Origin: a virus
IMG/VR virus record: IMGVR_UViG_3300048582_000135
Coordinates: 1 to 28,030 of that record
Direction: 5' to 3' (one strand)
Length of the DNA: 28,030 nucleotides
This document shows, piece after piece, positions 13,014-20,825 of the stretch (positions are counted from its first letter, which is position 1; every line of letters starts with the position of its first letter). Both the position numbers and the translations under genes were made by a program. Under the pieces are notes generated by a model. The model made no database searches. It was not told where the DNA came from and saw nothing but the letters and a program-made list of their open reading frames with translations.

Positions 13014-13080
13014 CGGCTCACCCATCCGAGCCGCACCGTAACTGGTGCTACGGTAAGCCCGAGCCAGGCGGGTGAATGGG
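13014..13080 (+). ncRNA. Structured non-coding element with alternative hairpins
   Basis: No gene is present from 13010 to 13244. Hairpin 1 is CGGCTC (13014-13019)/GAGCCG (13028-13033) with an 8-nt loop. Hairpin 2 is ACCGTA (13035-13040)/TACGGT (13049-13054), also with an 8-nt loop. TCACCC plus AT (13018-13025) can instead pair with GGGTGA (13070-13075) and ATGGG (13076-13080), excluding hairpin 1. Two competing folds in 67 nt suggest a regulatory RNA or leader switch. It resembles the general form of phage C4-type antisense RNAs, but I cannot confirm a match. Confidence 0.4.
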
Positions 13081-13127
13081 ACTGGCCCGATCACCTGCTA
13101 TGCGTCGGGAGTTCCCAGCGGGCAGGC

Positions 13128-13169
13128 TGCATCGGAGTGACGATAGTCGCTGTCGTCACCCCCATGCAG
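13128..13169. repeat. Long nested inverted repeat
   Basis: CTGCAT (13128-13133) pairs with ATGCAG (13164-13169), and inside it GTGACGA (13137-13143) pairs with TCGTCAC (13153-13159), separated by a symmetric 4-nt by 4-nt internal loop and capped by a 9-nt loop. All 13 pairs are Watson-Crick. There is no U-tract, so it is not an ordinary terminator. It lies ~75 nt before the next gene and could be an RNA element or a dimer-binding site. Downstream, TGTGTGG/CCACACA (13193-13199, 13221-13227) forms another inverted repeat. Confidence 0.45.
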
Positions 13170-13244
13170 AACATAGGATGCACAATCAAAAGTGTGTGGC
13201 CTGCTAAGCACGCAACGCACCCACACAGACCAGAGGATGCACGC

Positions 13245-13526
13245 ATGACCACCCCAGACTGGCTACGCCGGCTCATTGCCGAATCGGGCATGTCACAGCG
13301 CGAGGCTGCGCAGGCTATCGGTATCTCGCCGCGCATGATGCGCTACCACCTCGCGCCAGAGGGCACGTCGCAGCACAGGCCGGCGCCACCCGCCGTTGTG
13401 CTGGCCATCGAGTACCTGGCTTGGCGAGAGCGCACCTTTGAGAGCTGGTTTGCGTCCCAGCCCGTCGATCTGCCGATCAGCGCCCGTGCTGTGTGGGATG
13501 CGGCAAGGGAGTGGCCAAAACCATGA
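13245..13526 (+). CDS. XRE-like helix-turn-helix protein, 93 aa
   Basis: ATG at 13245 with AGAGG eight bases upstream; the longer in-frame start at 13137 lies inside the hairpin region and is rejected. Residues ~8-40 form the helix-turn-helix: RLIAESGMSQREAAQAIGIS then PRMMRYHL. The C-terminal half (VVLAIEYLAWRERTFESWFA) is a helical domain, perhaps for dimerisation. Located at the early/late boundary; a possible regulator of the adjacent structured region or of late units. ATGA overlap with the next gene. Confidence 0.7.
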   Translation: MTTPDWLRRLIAESGMSQREAAQAIGISPRMMRYHLAPEGTSQHRPAPPAVVLAIEYLAWRERTFESWFASQPVDLPISARAVWDAAREWPKP

Positions 13527-13867
13527 GCGGAGCGTTTGACGGGGCTGCTAAGCCTATCCAGAAAACCCATACCGTAGAGGTCAGCTACTGGAGCTGCGGC
13601 CTGGATGCTGATGGACACTGGCATATCACAGAGGCTGGGGCTGCCGATTGCATGGCGAGGCAGCGGCGACCAGCCAGGATTTCTGTTGAGTGGACTGATG
13701 ACCTGCTGTGCGCATTGGCAGAGCAGCACGCAAACGGCGCATCACTGTCTGATCTGGCCGCTCCGCTCGGAATTGGCAAAGAACGGCTGAGACAGGTGCT
13801 GGCAAAGCACTCAAGACGAACGCGAACTGCCAGCAAGAGCCGCTTGCAAGACAACCCGGAGGAGTGA
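13523..13867 (+). CDS. HTH-containing unknown protein, 114 aa
   Basis: ATG at 13523 overlaps the previous stop (ATGA). 114 residues starting MSGAFDGAAKPIQKTHTVEV. The C-terminal half has a clear helix-turn-helix: DDLLCALAEQHANGASLSDL, AAPLGIGKERLRQVLAKHSR, then a basic tail RTRTASKSR. The N-terminus has SYWSCGLDADGHWHITEAG, possibly a small beta domain. Probably DNA-binding; target unknown. Confidence 0.65.
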   Translation: MSGAFDGAAKPIQKTHTVEVSYWSCGLDADGHWHITEAGAADCMARQRRPARISVEWTDDLLCALAEQHANGASLSDLAAPLGIGKERLRQVLAKHSRRTRTASKSRLQDNPEE

Positions 13868-13872
13868 CAACC

Positions 13873-14259
13873 ATGACCGACCAAGCAATCGAGCAGGAAA
13901 TCCAAGCCAAAGGACTGACGGCGCCGCGCATCACGCCGGCAGACATTGAGCAGAACATCGCCAGTGAGCACTTTTTCACGGCGGCGCATGGCGCGGCAGT
14001 GGCGCCTTACGACACGGGGTTTTTCGGGGGCGAAGGCGACAGAGGTGAAGCGAAGCAGCAGGAAATTCCGCAATCCCTTGGCCTGCTGACCTTCTGCGTG
14101 CTGGTACTGCGCAACGGCTTCACAGTGACAGGAGAGAGCGCATGCGCCAGCCCTGAGAACTTCGACGCCGAGCTGGGCCGCAAGATCGCCAGACAGAACG
14201 CAGTGGCGAAGGTCTGGCCGCTGATGGGCTACGAGCTGAAGTGCCGGCTGGCGCAATAA
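13873..14259 (+). CDS. Gp49-family phage protein, 128 aa
   Basis: ATG at 13873 is preferred to GTG 13864 because the GGAGGAG site lies eight bases before it and overlaps the GTG. 128 residues with the Gp49-like signature: ITPADIEQNIASEHFFTAAH, then LGLLTFCVLVLRNGFTVTGE, SACASPENFDAELGRKIARQ and VWPLMGYELK. These small proteins are common in the region ahead of the phage structural genes. Their role is not established. Last gene before the terminator. Confidence 0.85.
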   Translation: MTDQAIEQEIQAKGLTAPRITPADIEQNIASEHFFTAAHGAAVAPYDTGFFGGEGDRGEAKQQEIPQSLGLLTFCVLVLRNGFTVTGESACASPENFDAELGRKIARQNAVAKVWPLMGYELKCRLAQ

Positions 14260-14276
14260 CAAAAGCCGCCTGAAAG

Positions 14277-14310
14277 AAACCCCCTTTCCGCTACGGTTTG
14301 GGGGTTTTAT
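14277..14310 (+). terminator. Strong Rho-independent terminator
   Basis: AAACCCCC (14277-14284) pairs with GGGGGTTT (14300-14307) around a 15-nt loop that contains a further CCG/CGG pair (14288-14290, 14294-14296). The stem is followed by TTTTATTTT. It separates the early/middle genes from the late genes and lies 31 nt before the first copy of the 14-bp repeat. That argues that late transcription either restarts there or must antiterminate. Confidence 0.8.
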
Positions 14311-14340
14311 TTTGCCCGCCGATCACCGCCACACGCTGCG

Positions 14341-14354
14341 CCCCCTGTAGAGTT
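14341..14354 (+). promoter_or_regulatory. Late-unit repeat, copy 1 (CCCCCTGTAGAGTT)
   Basis: Exact 14-bp repeat, first of three. It sits between the terminator and the GIY-YIG/terminase/portal unit, 35 nt before the ATG. The leader that follows contains the inverted repeat TGCCGGC (14355-14361)/GCCGGCA (14384-14390), which reaches the start codon. No sigma70 -35 box is recognisable upstream. Interpreted as a phage-specific late control site; mechanism unknown. Confidence 0.6.
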
Positions 14355-14389
14355 TGCCGGCCCCAGGCCGCGCCGACACCATCGCCGGC

Positions 14390-14986
14390 ATGACTACCAA
14401 ACTCAAAGTAACGCCAAAATCAAAGCCAGCAGCAAAAAAAGCTGCGGGCGGGTCTGTGTCTGCGATTTACGCGCTGCATGATCCGTGTACCGGCGAAATA
14501 CGTTACATCGGCAAGGCCAACGATCCTGATGCAAGGCTGAAATCTCACATGCGTGACTCTCTAAGGCGGAACACTCCGGTCTACTGCTGGATCAAGAAGC
14601 TGCTGGATGCTCAATCTCGGCCGGTTATGCGCGTCATGGAGTGGACTAGCGACTGGCAGGAGGCGGAGAAACGCCTGATCGCCGAATACCGCATCGCCGG
14701 GGCGAGGCTTCTTAATCTTGCAGATGGCGGCAATGAGCCAGCATGCAGCCGGCATGTCAGGGCCAGTAATGGCGTAAAGGTTGCGCGCGGGCGCGACAAG
14801 GATGTGTGGGCGTTAACTCGTCGCATGGGAGAGCTGCTCAGATGGCTGCAAACCAACGGCAGAATTGAGAAGGCCGAGCAGATGATGATGACAATCAATC
14901 TGTTTGGCTTAATGTCCGCCACCGAAAAGAAGCGCATGGCGATAGCCTGCTCCGGAAGATTGGAGTCTATCAATGACAGCATCTAA
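14390..14986 (+). CDS. GIY-YIG nuclease-domain protein, 198 aa
   Basis: ATG at 14390 (a TTG at 14354 in the same frame would start inside the repeat and is rejected). After a basic N-terminus, residues ~24-100 form a GIY-YIG domain: SAIYALHDPCTGEIRYIGKA, then DPDARLKSHMRDS, EWTSDWQEAEKRLIAEYRIA and RLLNLADGGNEP. The AIY/YIG pair, the Arg in ARLKSH, a downstream Glu and the final Asn fit the catalytic layout. The C-terminal half has a basic region (SNGVKVARGRDK) and helices. First gene of the late unit, overlapping terS by 14 nt. It may be a homing-type nuclease or a nuclease that assists packaging. Confidence 0.85.
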   Translation: MTTKLKVTPKSKPAAKKAAGGSVSAIYALHDPCTGEIRYIGKANDPDARLKSHMRDSLRRNTPVYCWIKKLLDAQSRPVMRVMEWTSDWQEAEKRLIAEYRIAGARLLNLADGGNEPACSRHVRASNGVKVARGRDKDVWALTRRMGELLRWLQTNGRIEKAEQMMMTINLFGLMSATEKKRMAIACSGRLESINDSI

Positions 14987-15530
14987 GCCAAGCAAAGCCG
15001 CCCCAGCTCTTCCAGCCAAGAAGAAAGCCGCAAAGGCCGCGACTGCGCAAAAGCCACTACGCCCATCTGCAAAACTGGACAAGCTGGGTATCGAATGGGT
15101 TTGTGAGCGCATTGCTTGCGCAGAAAGCATGACAAGCATTGCCGGATCGGCTGGCGTTTCATTTGGCACTCTGTCCGCATGGCTTGAGCTTGTTCCTGAG
15201 CGTTCCGCGCGCGCACGCGAAGCGCGCCGCTCAGTCGCTCGGTTTTGGGACGAGAAGGCCGAGATTGAAATTGCGTCCGCAGGTGATCCGTTCGAACTGT
15301 CGAAGGCCAAGGAAATGGCCAGCCATTACCGCTGGCGCGCATCAAAGATCGCCCCAAAAGATTACGGCGACAAGCTGGCCGTCGGCGGCGCTGACGACCT
15401 GCCACCGATTGAAATGGCCAAGAAGCTGACCGATGCCGAGCGCGCCGTGCGACTTTCGCGCCTGCTCAACGACAGCCCAGAGGTCATGGCCGCACTGGTC
15501 GGCGCACTGAAGGGCGGCAAGAAGGCATGA
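14973..15530 (+). CDS. terS: Terminase small subunit
   Basis: 185 residues. A Lys/Ala-rich N-terminus (PAKKKAAKAATAQKPLRPSA) is followed by a helix-turn-helix CAESMTSIAGSAGVSFGTLS-AWL, the DNA-recognition part of small terminases. Then come ARFWDEKAEIEIASAGDPFE and AKEMASHYRWRASKIAPKDY-GDK, a segment common to this family, and a C-terminal helix likely to touch the large subunit. The ATGA overlap with terL confirms the pairing. It recognises the packaging site; a pac sequence often lies in or near this gene but none was identified. Confidence 0.85.
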   Translation: MTASKPSKAAPALPAKKKAAKAATAQKPLRPSAKLDKLGIEWVCERIACAESMTSIAGSAGVSFGTLSAWLELVPERSARAREARRSVARFWDEKAEIEIASAGDPFELSKAKEMASHYRWRASKIAPKDYGDKLAVGGADDLPPIEMAKKLTDAERAVRLSRLLNDSPEVMAALVGALKGGKKA

Positions 15531-17074
15531 GTGCTGCGCAGCGGATAACGACCGGCGACATGCTGGCGCTTATTGCGCAGCTCGACCCTGAGACAAAGGC
15601 CGAACTCGACAAGATCGTGATGGCTGGTGATGCGCCGCTATGGGTGGCGCAGGACGGCCCCCAGCTGGCCGCCTATATGTCGCCAGCCGACATAATCTTT
15701 TACGGCGGCGCTGCAGGAGGCGGAAAGACCGACCTGCTGCTGGGCCTGGCGCTCACGTCACAGGATCACTCGATCATCTTCCGGCGCGAGGCTGTCCAGC
15801 TGATCGGCATCGAAGAGCGCATGTCCACCATTCTCGGCACGCGCAAGGGCTATAACTCGCAAACTGGCGTCTGGCGCCTGCCCGGTGATCGCGTCATGGA
15901 GCTGGGCAGCGTCAAGGAGCCGGACGACTGGATGAAGTATCAAGGTCGAGCGCATGACGCAAAGCTGTTCGACGAGATTTGCCACTTCACTGAAGCCCAG
16001 TTCCGCACCCTGATCGGCTGGCTGCGCACCGACAAGCCCGAGATCCGGCAGCGCGTGGTGTGCGCAGGCAACCCGCCGACCACCGCAGAAGGCGAGTGGG
16101 TCAAGCGGTACTGGGCGCCCTGGCTCGACCCGCAGCACCCGAACCCGGCCAAGCCCGGCGAGCTGCGCTGGTATGTGACCAGCGAAAAGGGCGAGGATCA
16201 GGAGGTTCCTGGGCCGGAGCCAGTGATGGTTGGCGATGACATGATGCTGCCAAAGAGCCGCACATTCATCCCGTCGAGCGTGGACGACAACCTTTTCCTG
16301 CTGTCCACCGGCTACAAGGCCACACTTCAGTCACTGCCAGAGCCGCTGCGCAGTCAGATGCTGCGCGGCGACTTCAACGCTGGCGTAGCAGATCCAGCCT
16401 GGCAGGTCATCCCGACCGAGTGGGTCAAGGCTGCACAGGCTCGATGGAAGGAGCGCGAGGCAAAAGGCCCGATGACCGCGCTCGGCTTCGACCCTGCGCG
16501 TGGCGGCATCGACAAGTCATCCGTGGCGCGCCGGCATGGCCAGTGGTTCGACCAGATCATCACAGTCCCTGGCATCGCAACCAAGGATGGCCCGTCAGCA
16601 GCCGGCTTTGTCGTCCCATTGGTGCGCGACGGCGCCTGCATTTGCGTGGACAGCATCGGCATAGGCTCCAGTGCTCTGGATTTCATCACAGGGCTGAATC
16701 TGAACGTATTTGCCGTCAATGGCAGCGCCGCAACCGGCCAGGTCACGAAGGCCGGCAATCTGCGCTACCGCAACCTGCGTGCAGAAATGTACTGGAAGCT
16801 GCGCGAAGCACTTGATCCAACCTCGCCAGACCCGATTGCGCTGCCGCCAGACTCCGAACTGCTCGGCGACCTCACCGCCGTCAGATACAAGGTGGTCATG
16901 CTCGGCAAGGTGGTGGCGATCCAGATGCACGACAAGGACGAAATCAGGAAGCTGCTAGGCCGCAGCCCAGACAAGGGCGACTCTGTTGCCATGACGTTTG
17001 TGACCGGAATACCAGCATCCAACTCCACCCGCAGCGAATACAGCGAAGCACCGCCGCCCGACTGGCGCACATGA
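15527..17074 (+). CDS. terL: Terminase large subunit (ATPase plus nuclease)
   Basis: 515 residues. ATPase: Walker A GGAAGGGKT (60-68), Walker B KLFDE with D149 and E150, coupling motif VVCAGNPP (178-184). RNase H-like nuclease: ALGFDPARGG (D322), ICVDSIGIGSSALDF (D375) and a late KGDSVAMTF Asp close to the C-terminus. The motor pumps DNA through the portal and cuts the concatemer. The adaptor segment FYGGAAGGGKTDLLLGLALT matches Terminase_6-type proteins. Start by ATGA overlap with terS. Confidence 0.95.
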   Translation: MSAAQRITTGDMLALIAQLDPETKAELDKIVMAGDAPLWVAQDGPQLAAYMSPADIIFYGGAAGGGKTDLLLGLALTSQDHSIIFRREAVQLIGIEERMSTILGTRKGYNSQTGVWRLPGDRVMELGSVKEPDDWMKYQGRAHDAKLFDEICHFTEAQFRTLIGWLRTDKPEIRQRVVCAGNPPTTAEGEWVKRYWAPWLDPQHPNPAKPGELRWYVTSEKGEDQEVPGPEPVMVGDDMMLPKSRTFIPSSVDDNLFLLSTGYKATLQSLPEPLRSQMLRGDFNAGVADPAWQVIPTEWVKAAQARWKEREAKGPMTALGFDPARGGIDKSSVARRHGQWFDQIITVPGIATKDGPSAAGFVVPLVRDGACICVDSIGIGSSALDFITGLNLNVFAVNGSAATGQVTKAGNLRYRNLRAEMYWKLREALDPTSPDPIALPPDSELLGDLTAVRYKVVMLGKVVAIQMHDKDEIRKLLGRSPDKGDSVAMTFVTGIPASNSTRSEYSEAPPPDWRT

Positions 17075-17085
17075 GGACATAGACG

Positions 17086-19341
17086 ATGGACGCCACAGCA
17101 ATCAAGCAGCACACGGCACAGGGCGACGATCTGGCGCTTTCGCTGGAGGAATACGCCGAGTACATGGAGGAAATCGAAGAGCAGCCAACCTGGCGCGCCA
17201 CGGCCGACAAGGAAATGGACTATGCCGATGGCAACCAGCTCGCCAGTGATCTGCTGGCCCGGCAGCAGGCGCTCGGCATCCCGCCTGCAGTCGAGGATCT
17301 GATTGGGCCGGCGCTGCTGTCGATTCAGGGCTACGAGGCGACCATCCGCACCGACTGGCGCGTGACCCCGGACGGCGAGACTGGCGGTCAGGACGTGGCC
17401 GATGCGCTCAACTACAAGCTGAATCAGGCTGAGCGGCACTCCAAGGCCGACCGCGCATGCAGCGAGGCCTTCCGCCCGCAGATCGCCATCGGCCTGGGCT
17501 GGGTAGAGGTCAAGCGCGAGTCTGACCCGTTCAAGTACCCGTACCGCTGCACGCATGTTCACAGGTCGGAGATTCACTGGGACTACGCCTCGACCGAGCC
17601 AGACCTGAGTGATGCGCGCTACCTGCGCCGCCAGCGGTGGCTGACACCTCGCCGAATCGCGCTGGTTTTCCCGCAGCACAAGGATCTGATCATGTCCATC
17701 GACCGGCACGGCCCGAGTTGGTGGGCTGAGCAGGCTATCGAGACAGTGGACGGCGGATCATCGACCGGACTGCGCAACGCTTGGGCCGAGGCGCGCAGCA
17801 ACACCATTCAGGAGGATCGCTGGTACAACCCGACCAGCAAGACGGTCTGCCTGGCCGAGGTCTGGTATCGCCGCTGGGTGGACGTGGCGCTGATAAAGAG
17901 TCCCGACGGCCGGATTGTCGAGTACGACGAGAGCAACCTTGCGCACAACGTCGCGGTAGCGAGCGGCACCGTCGAGTATTCGCGTGCCGTGGTGTGCCGA
18001 GTGCGCCGCAGCTACTGGCTCGGCCCACACCTTTTGCACGATGGAAAGACCCCGTACAGCCACAACCACTTCCCCTATGTCCCGTTCTGGGGCTTCCGCG
18101 AGGACTCGACCGGCCGCCCCTATGGCTATGTCAGAGGCATGATCTACCCGCAGGACAGCCTCAACTCAGGCATCAGCAAGCTGCGCTGGGGCATGGCAGT
18201 GGCCCGCACCGAGCGCACCAAGGGCGCCGTCGCCATGACTGACGCCCAGTTCCGGCAGACCGTGGGCCGAGTGGACGCTGACATTGTGCTCGATCCAACA
18301 GCAATGGCTCAGCCAGGCGCCCGATTTGAGGTCAAGCGTGACTTCCAGCTCAACGCCCAGCACTTCCAGATGATTCAGGACAACCGCTCAGCCATCGAAC
18401 GAGTGAGCGCTGTCACCAACGGCTTCATGGGCAAGCAGGGCACCGCGACCAGCGGATTGCAGGAGCAGACGCAGGTAGAGCAGAGCAATCAGAGCCTGGC
18501 CCGGGTCATGGACAACTTTCGTGCCGCCCGCTCGATGGTCGGCGAGCTGCTGCTGTCGATGATCGTCGATGACCTGGGCGACAAGCCGCACACCATCCTG
18601 ATCGAGGGCGATGCCGTGCGCGAGGATCGCATGGTCGTCATCAACAAGCCGGAGGTGGATCAGACCGGCTACAGCTACCTGAGCAACGATCTGCAGCGCA
18701 CCCGGCTCAAAGTGGCGCTGGAGGACGTACCGAGCACCGCCAGCTATCGCGGCCAGCAGCTCAATGCCATGTCGGAGGCGGTCAAGTCGCTGCCTGCGCA
18801 GTATCAGGCTGCAATGCTCCCGTTCATGGTCAGCCTCATGGATGTGCCGTTCAAAAAGGATGTGGTCGAGGCCATCCGTGCAGCAGCAGAGCAAGGCTCA
18901 CCCGAGGAAATCGAGAAGCGCATCAAGCAAGAGGTCGAGCAGGCGCTCAAGCTGTCCGGCCTGGAGGTCAAGGAGCGCGAGATTGCCATCAAGGAGAGCA
19001 AGGCCAAGAGCGAAATCAGCGAAATCAATGCGCGAGCAGTGCAGATCGGCGTTCAGGCGGCCTACTCGGCCATGCAGGGCGGCGCTCAGGTCGCAGCAAT
19101 GCCGCAAATCGCACCGATTGCCGACGCAATCATGCAGGGCGCCGGCTACCAGCTGCCCAATCCGGCCGGCGTAGATCCGAATTTCCCGCAGCCGCAAGGC
19201 CTCATGCCGCCGCAAGGCATGCCGCCAGTCCAGCAGAACACCAGCCCGGCGTTCCCGCCCGTTCCGCAGCAGGGCGGCTCGCCAATGGCCGGCATCGAGA
19301 CACCAGCAACGGATGACAACCTGCAAGGAGTCGCGCAATGA
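17086..19341 (+). CDS. Portal protein, P22 type
   Basis: 751 residues, close to P22 gp1 (725). The N-terminal region has DLALSLEEYAEYMEEIEEQP and the acidic/Trp segment around QPTWRATADKEMDYADGNQL. The core has GLGWVEVKRESDPFKYPYRC, RSEIHWDYASTEPDLSDARY, FWGFREDSTGRPYGYVRGMI and SGLQEQTQVEQSNQSLARVM. A charged helical barrel (EEIEKRIKQEVEQALKLSGL) and a Pro/Gln/Gly-rich C-terminal tail follow. It forms the dodecameric vertex ring to which terminase docks. GAGGA lies eight bases before ATG. Short-tailed (podovirus-like) morphology is suggested by this family but not proven. Confidence 0.9.
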   Translation: MDATAIKQHTAQGDDLALSLEEYAEYMEEIEEQPTWRATADKEMDYADGNQLASDLLARQQALGIPPAVEDLIGPALLSIQGYEATIRTDWRVTPDGETGGQDVADALNYKLNQAERHSKADRACSEAFRPQIAIGLGWVEVKRESDPFKYPYRCTHVHRSEIHWDYASTEPDLSDARYLRRQRWLTPRRIALVFPQHKDLIMSIDRHGPSWWAEQAIETVDGGSSTGLRNAWAEARSNTIQEDRWYNPTSKTVCLAEVWYRRWVDVALIKSPDGRIVEYDESNLAHNVAVASGTVEYSRAVVCRVRRSYWLGPHLLHDGKTPYSHNHFPYVPFWGFREDSTGRPYGYVRGMIYPQDSLNSGISKLRWGMAVARTERTKGAVAMTDAQFRQTVGRVDADIVLDPTAMAQPGARFEVKRDFQLNAQHFQMIQDNRSAIERVSAVTNGFMGKQGTATSGLQEQTQVEQSNQSLARVMDNFRAARSMVGELLLSMIVDDLGDKPHTILIEGDAVREDRMVVINKPEVDQTGYSYLSNDLQRTRLKVALEDVPSTASYRGQQLNAMSEAVKSLPAQYQAAMLPFMVSLMDVPFKKDVVEAIRAAAEQGSPEEIEKRIKQEVEQALKLSGLEVKEREIAIKESKAKSEISEINARAVQIGVQAAYSAMQGGAQVAAMPQIAPIADAIMQGAGYQLPNPAGVDPNFPQPQGLMPPQGMPPVQQNTSPAFPPVPQQGGSPMAGIETPATDDNLQGVAQ

Positions 19342-19577
19342 GGGTGCTGATCGCAATCGACCAGCTGTTCAACACCGTATTTGCAGGCTGGCCCGACGAA
19401 ACACTGTCGGCCCGGGCGTACCGGATGAACCTGAAGGATCGAGTGAAGCTGCGCTGGGTGGTCGCAATGATCGTCATCGACGGCCTGTTTTTCTGGGATC
19501 AGCAGCATTGCAAGGAGTCATACCACAGTGAGCGACTGCGCCGGCAGCTGCCGCCCGAGTACCGCGACCCCCTGTAG
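19338..19577 (+). CDS. Small unknown protein following the portal, 79 aa
   Basis: ATGA overlap with the portal gene. MRVLIAIDQLFNTVFAGWPD then ETLSARAYRM, RWVVAMIVIDGLFFWDQQHC and ESYHSERLRRQLPPEYR. This compact pattern (IDQ-FN...GWPDETLSARAYR...IDGLFFWD..HC..SY..E..R.QLP) recurs as a small protein in many phage structural clusters. Its function is not known. The stop codon TAG lies inside the second copy of the 14-bp late repeat, so the gene end and the control site share DNA. Confidence 0.75.
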   Translation: MRVLIAIDQLFNTVFAGWPDETLSARAYRMNLKDRVKLRWVVAMIVIDGLFFWDQQHCKESYHSERLRRQLPPEYRDPL

Positions 19578-19581
19578 AGTT
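19568..19581 (+). promoter_or_regulatory. Late-unit repeat, copy 2 (CCCCCTGTAGAGTT)
   Basis: Exact copy; together with flanks GACCCCCTGTAGAGTTCG (19566-19583) it is identical to copy 3 over 18 bp. It overlaps the stop codon of the preceding gene and lies 59 nt before the next ATG. It is followed directly by the GC-rich inverted repeat CGCGC-CCCG-GCGCG. Same interpretation as copy 1. Confidence 0.6.
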
Positions 19582-19640
19582 CGCGCCCCGGCGCGCCCGG
19601 CCCGAAACTCCGGCCATCCACCGCACAAACAGAGACTGCC

Positions 19641-20825
19641 ATGCAGAGCACGCGCACAGACGACTGGTCAAAGGGAGCGAATAACGTGTCCCGGCCTGAT
19701 CGCCTGCCCGCAAACTTCGTGCGGCAGCTGGTTAATCTCGATCCATCCCCGGGCGGCCGGCTGCAGATGCGCGCCCAGTTCAGCCAGGTCGCGCCTGCAG
19801 CAGACATGCGCCTGGCTGTAGGTGCGACTGGCAAGGTCGTCTATGTGGACGGCGGCACTGTCGGCTGCTACCTGCTCGCAACCGACGCGACACAGCAGAT
19901 AGGCAGCATTGCCGCGACCGGCCCGATTGCCGGCGTCGAGCACAACGGTCAGGTCTACATATCCACCCAGACAGACAGCATTCGCGTCGATGGCGAGACA
20001 GTGAAGGCCTGGGCCATCCATGCGCCTCAGTTCTCCGTCGAGGTTATCGCCGGGTCGCTGCCGGCCGGCATCTACAAGTTCGCAGTCACCGCCACAGGTG
20101 ACGACGGCGAAGAGTCTGGCGCCGATCCGCTGATTGTCCGGCTCGACGGTACGCAGGCCGTGCGCCTCACCTCAACCGATGCCCGGCCGCTGCGCACCTA
20201 CGCCACCGTCAATGACGGCGCCACCCTGTTCAGCCAGGGGCCGCTGATCGGCGGCTCGATGGCGATCACCTTGGTCGATGACTCGCGTGAGCGCCTGACA
20301 ACCTCCGGGCTGGTCGGCATGCCGCACTGCTCGATGATGGTCAGTTACCGCTCGATCATCGTCGGCGTCAGTGGCGACTACCTCGTATTCAGCGTGCCAA
20401 TGCTTCCGCATTTGATGGATTCAGTGGCCGGATTCGTGCGCTACGCGAAAAGTCCGGCGCTAATCGCGGCCACCGATGGCGGAATTTATGTGGTGGCGGA
20501 TGACAAGACCTACTTCGTCACCGATCTGGACAGCGACAAGCCATCCAGCCGGATGGTGCTCGACCTGGGCGCCACCAGCGGCACAGCAGTCACGCTGCCG
20601 GATGGTCGCGCTGCATGGTTCACCCGCTACGGGCAAGCCATCGGCGACCAAGCCGGCAACATCACACTGCCAAACCGCGACACCTACGCACCAGACCTCG
20701 CCGCAAACGGGGCGTCCGGCCTGCTGGAGCACAACGGCTGCTCGATGGTCGTCACCACAATGCGCGGCCCGGCCTCGCCCAACAATATCGCAACCGGCGA
20801 TTTTGCCGACTTGGAGACAGAATGA
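19641..20825 (+). CDS. Probable tail/stabilisation protein, 394 aa
   Basis: First gene after repeat copy 2. It starts MQSTRTDDWSKGANNVSRPD, then RLPANFVRQLVNLDPSPGGR and LQMRAQFSQV. A W..G.NN...LP..FVR..VN.DP..GG.L..R opening is common in phage head-tail or tail-hub proteins. The rest is beta-rich with repeated strand-turn segments (e.g. IAATDGGIYVVADDKTYFVT), consistent with a propeller-like fold. By position it may close the portal, as P22 gp10 does, but I see no decisive signature. Ribosome site is weak. Confidence 0.55.
   Translation: MQSTRTDDWSKGANNVSRPDRLPANFVRQLVNLDPSPGGRLQMRAQFSQVAPAADMRLAVGATGKVVYVDGGTVGCYLLATDATQQIGSIAATGPIAGVEHNGQVYISTQTDSIRVDGETVKAWAIHAPQFSVEVIAGSLPAGIYKFAVTATGDDGEESGADPLIVRLDGTQAVRLTSTDARPLRTYATVNDGATLFSQGPLIGGSMAITLVDDSRERLTTSGLVGMPHCSMMVSYRSIIVGVSGDYLVFSVPMLPHLMDSVAGFVRYAKSPALIAATDGGIYVVADDKTYFVTDLDSDKPSSRMVLDLGATSGTAVTLPDGRAAWFTRYGQAIGDQAGNITLPNRDTYAPDLAANGASGLLEHNGCSMVVTTMRGPASPNNIATGDFADLETE

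Noticed and set aside
13014-13085. Possible tRNA in the structured gap
   Set aside because: Two stem-loops are present, but there is no T-loop GGTTCGA, no 7-bp acceptor stem and no plausible anticodon arm.
14330-14353. Sigma70 promoter using TAGAGT of the 14-bp repeat as -10
   Set aside because: No -35-like hexamer lies 16-18 nt upstream of any of the three copies, and TAGAGT is a weak -10.
14973-15530. cos or pac site in or near terS
   Set aside because: Packaging signals cannot be recognised from sequence alone here; no known pac consensus or cos-like repeat was seen.
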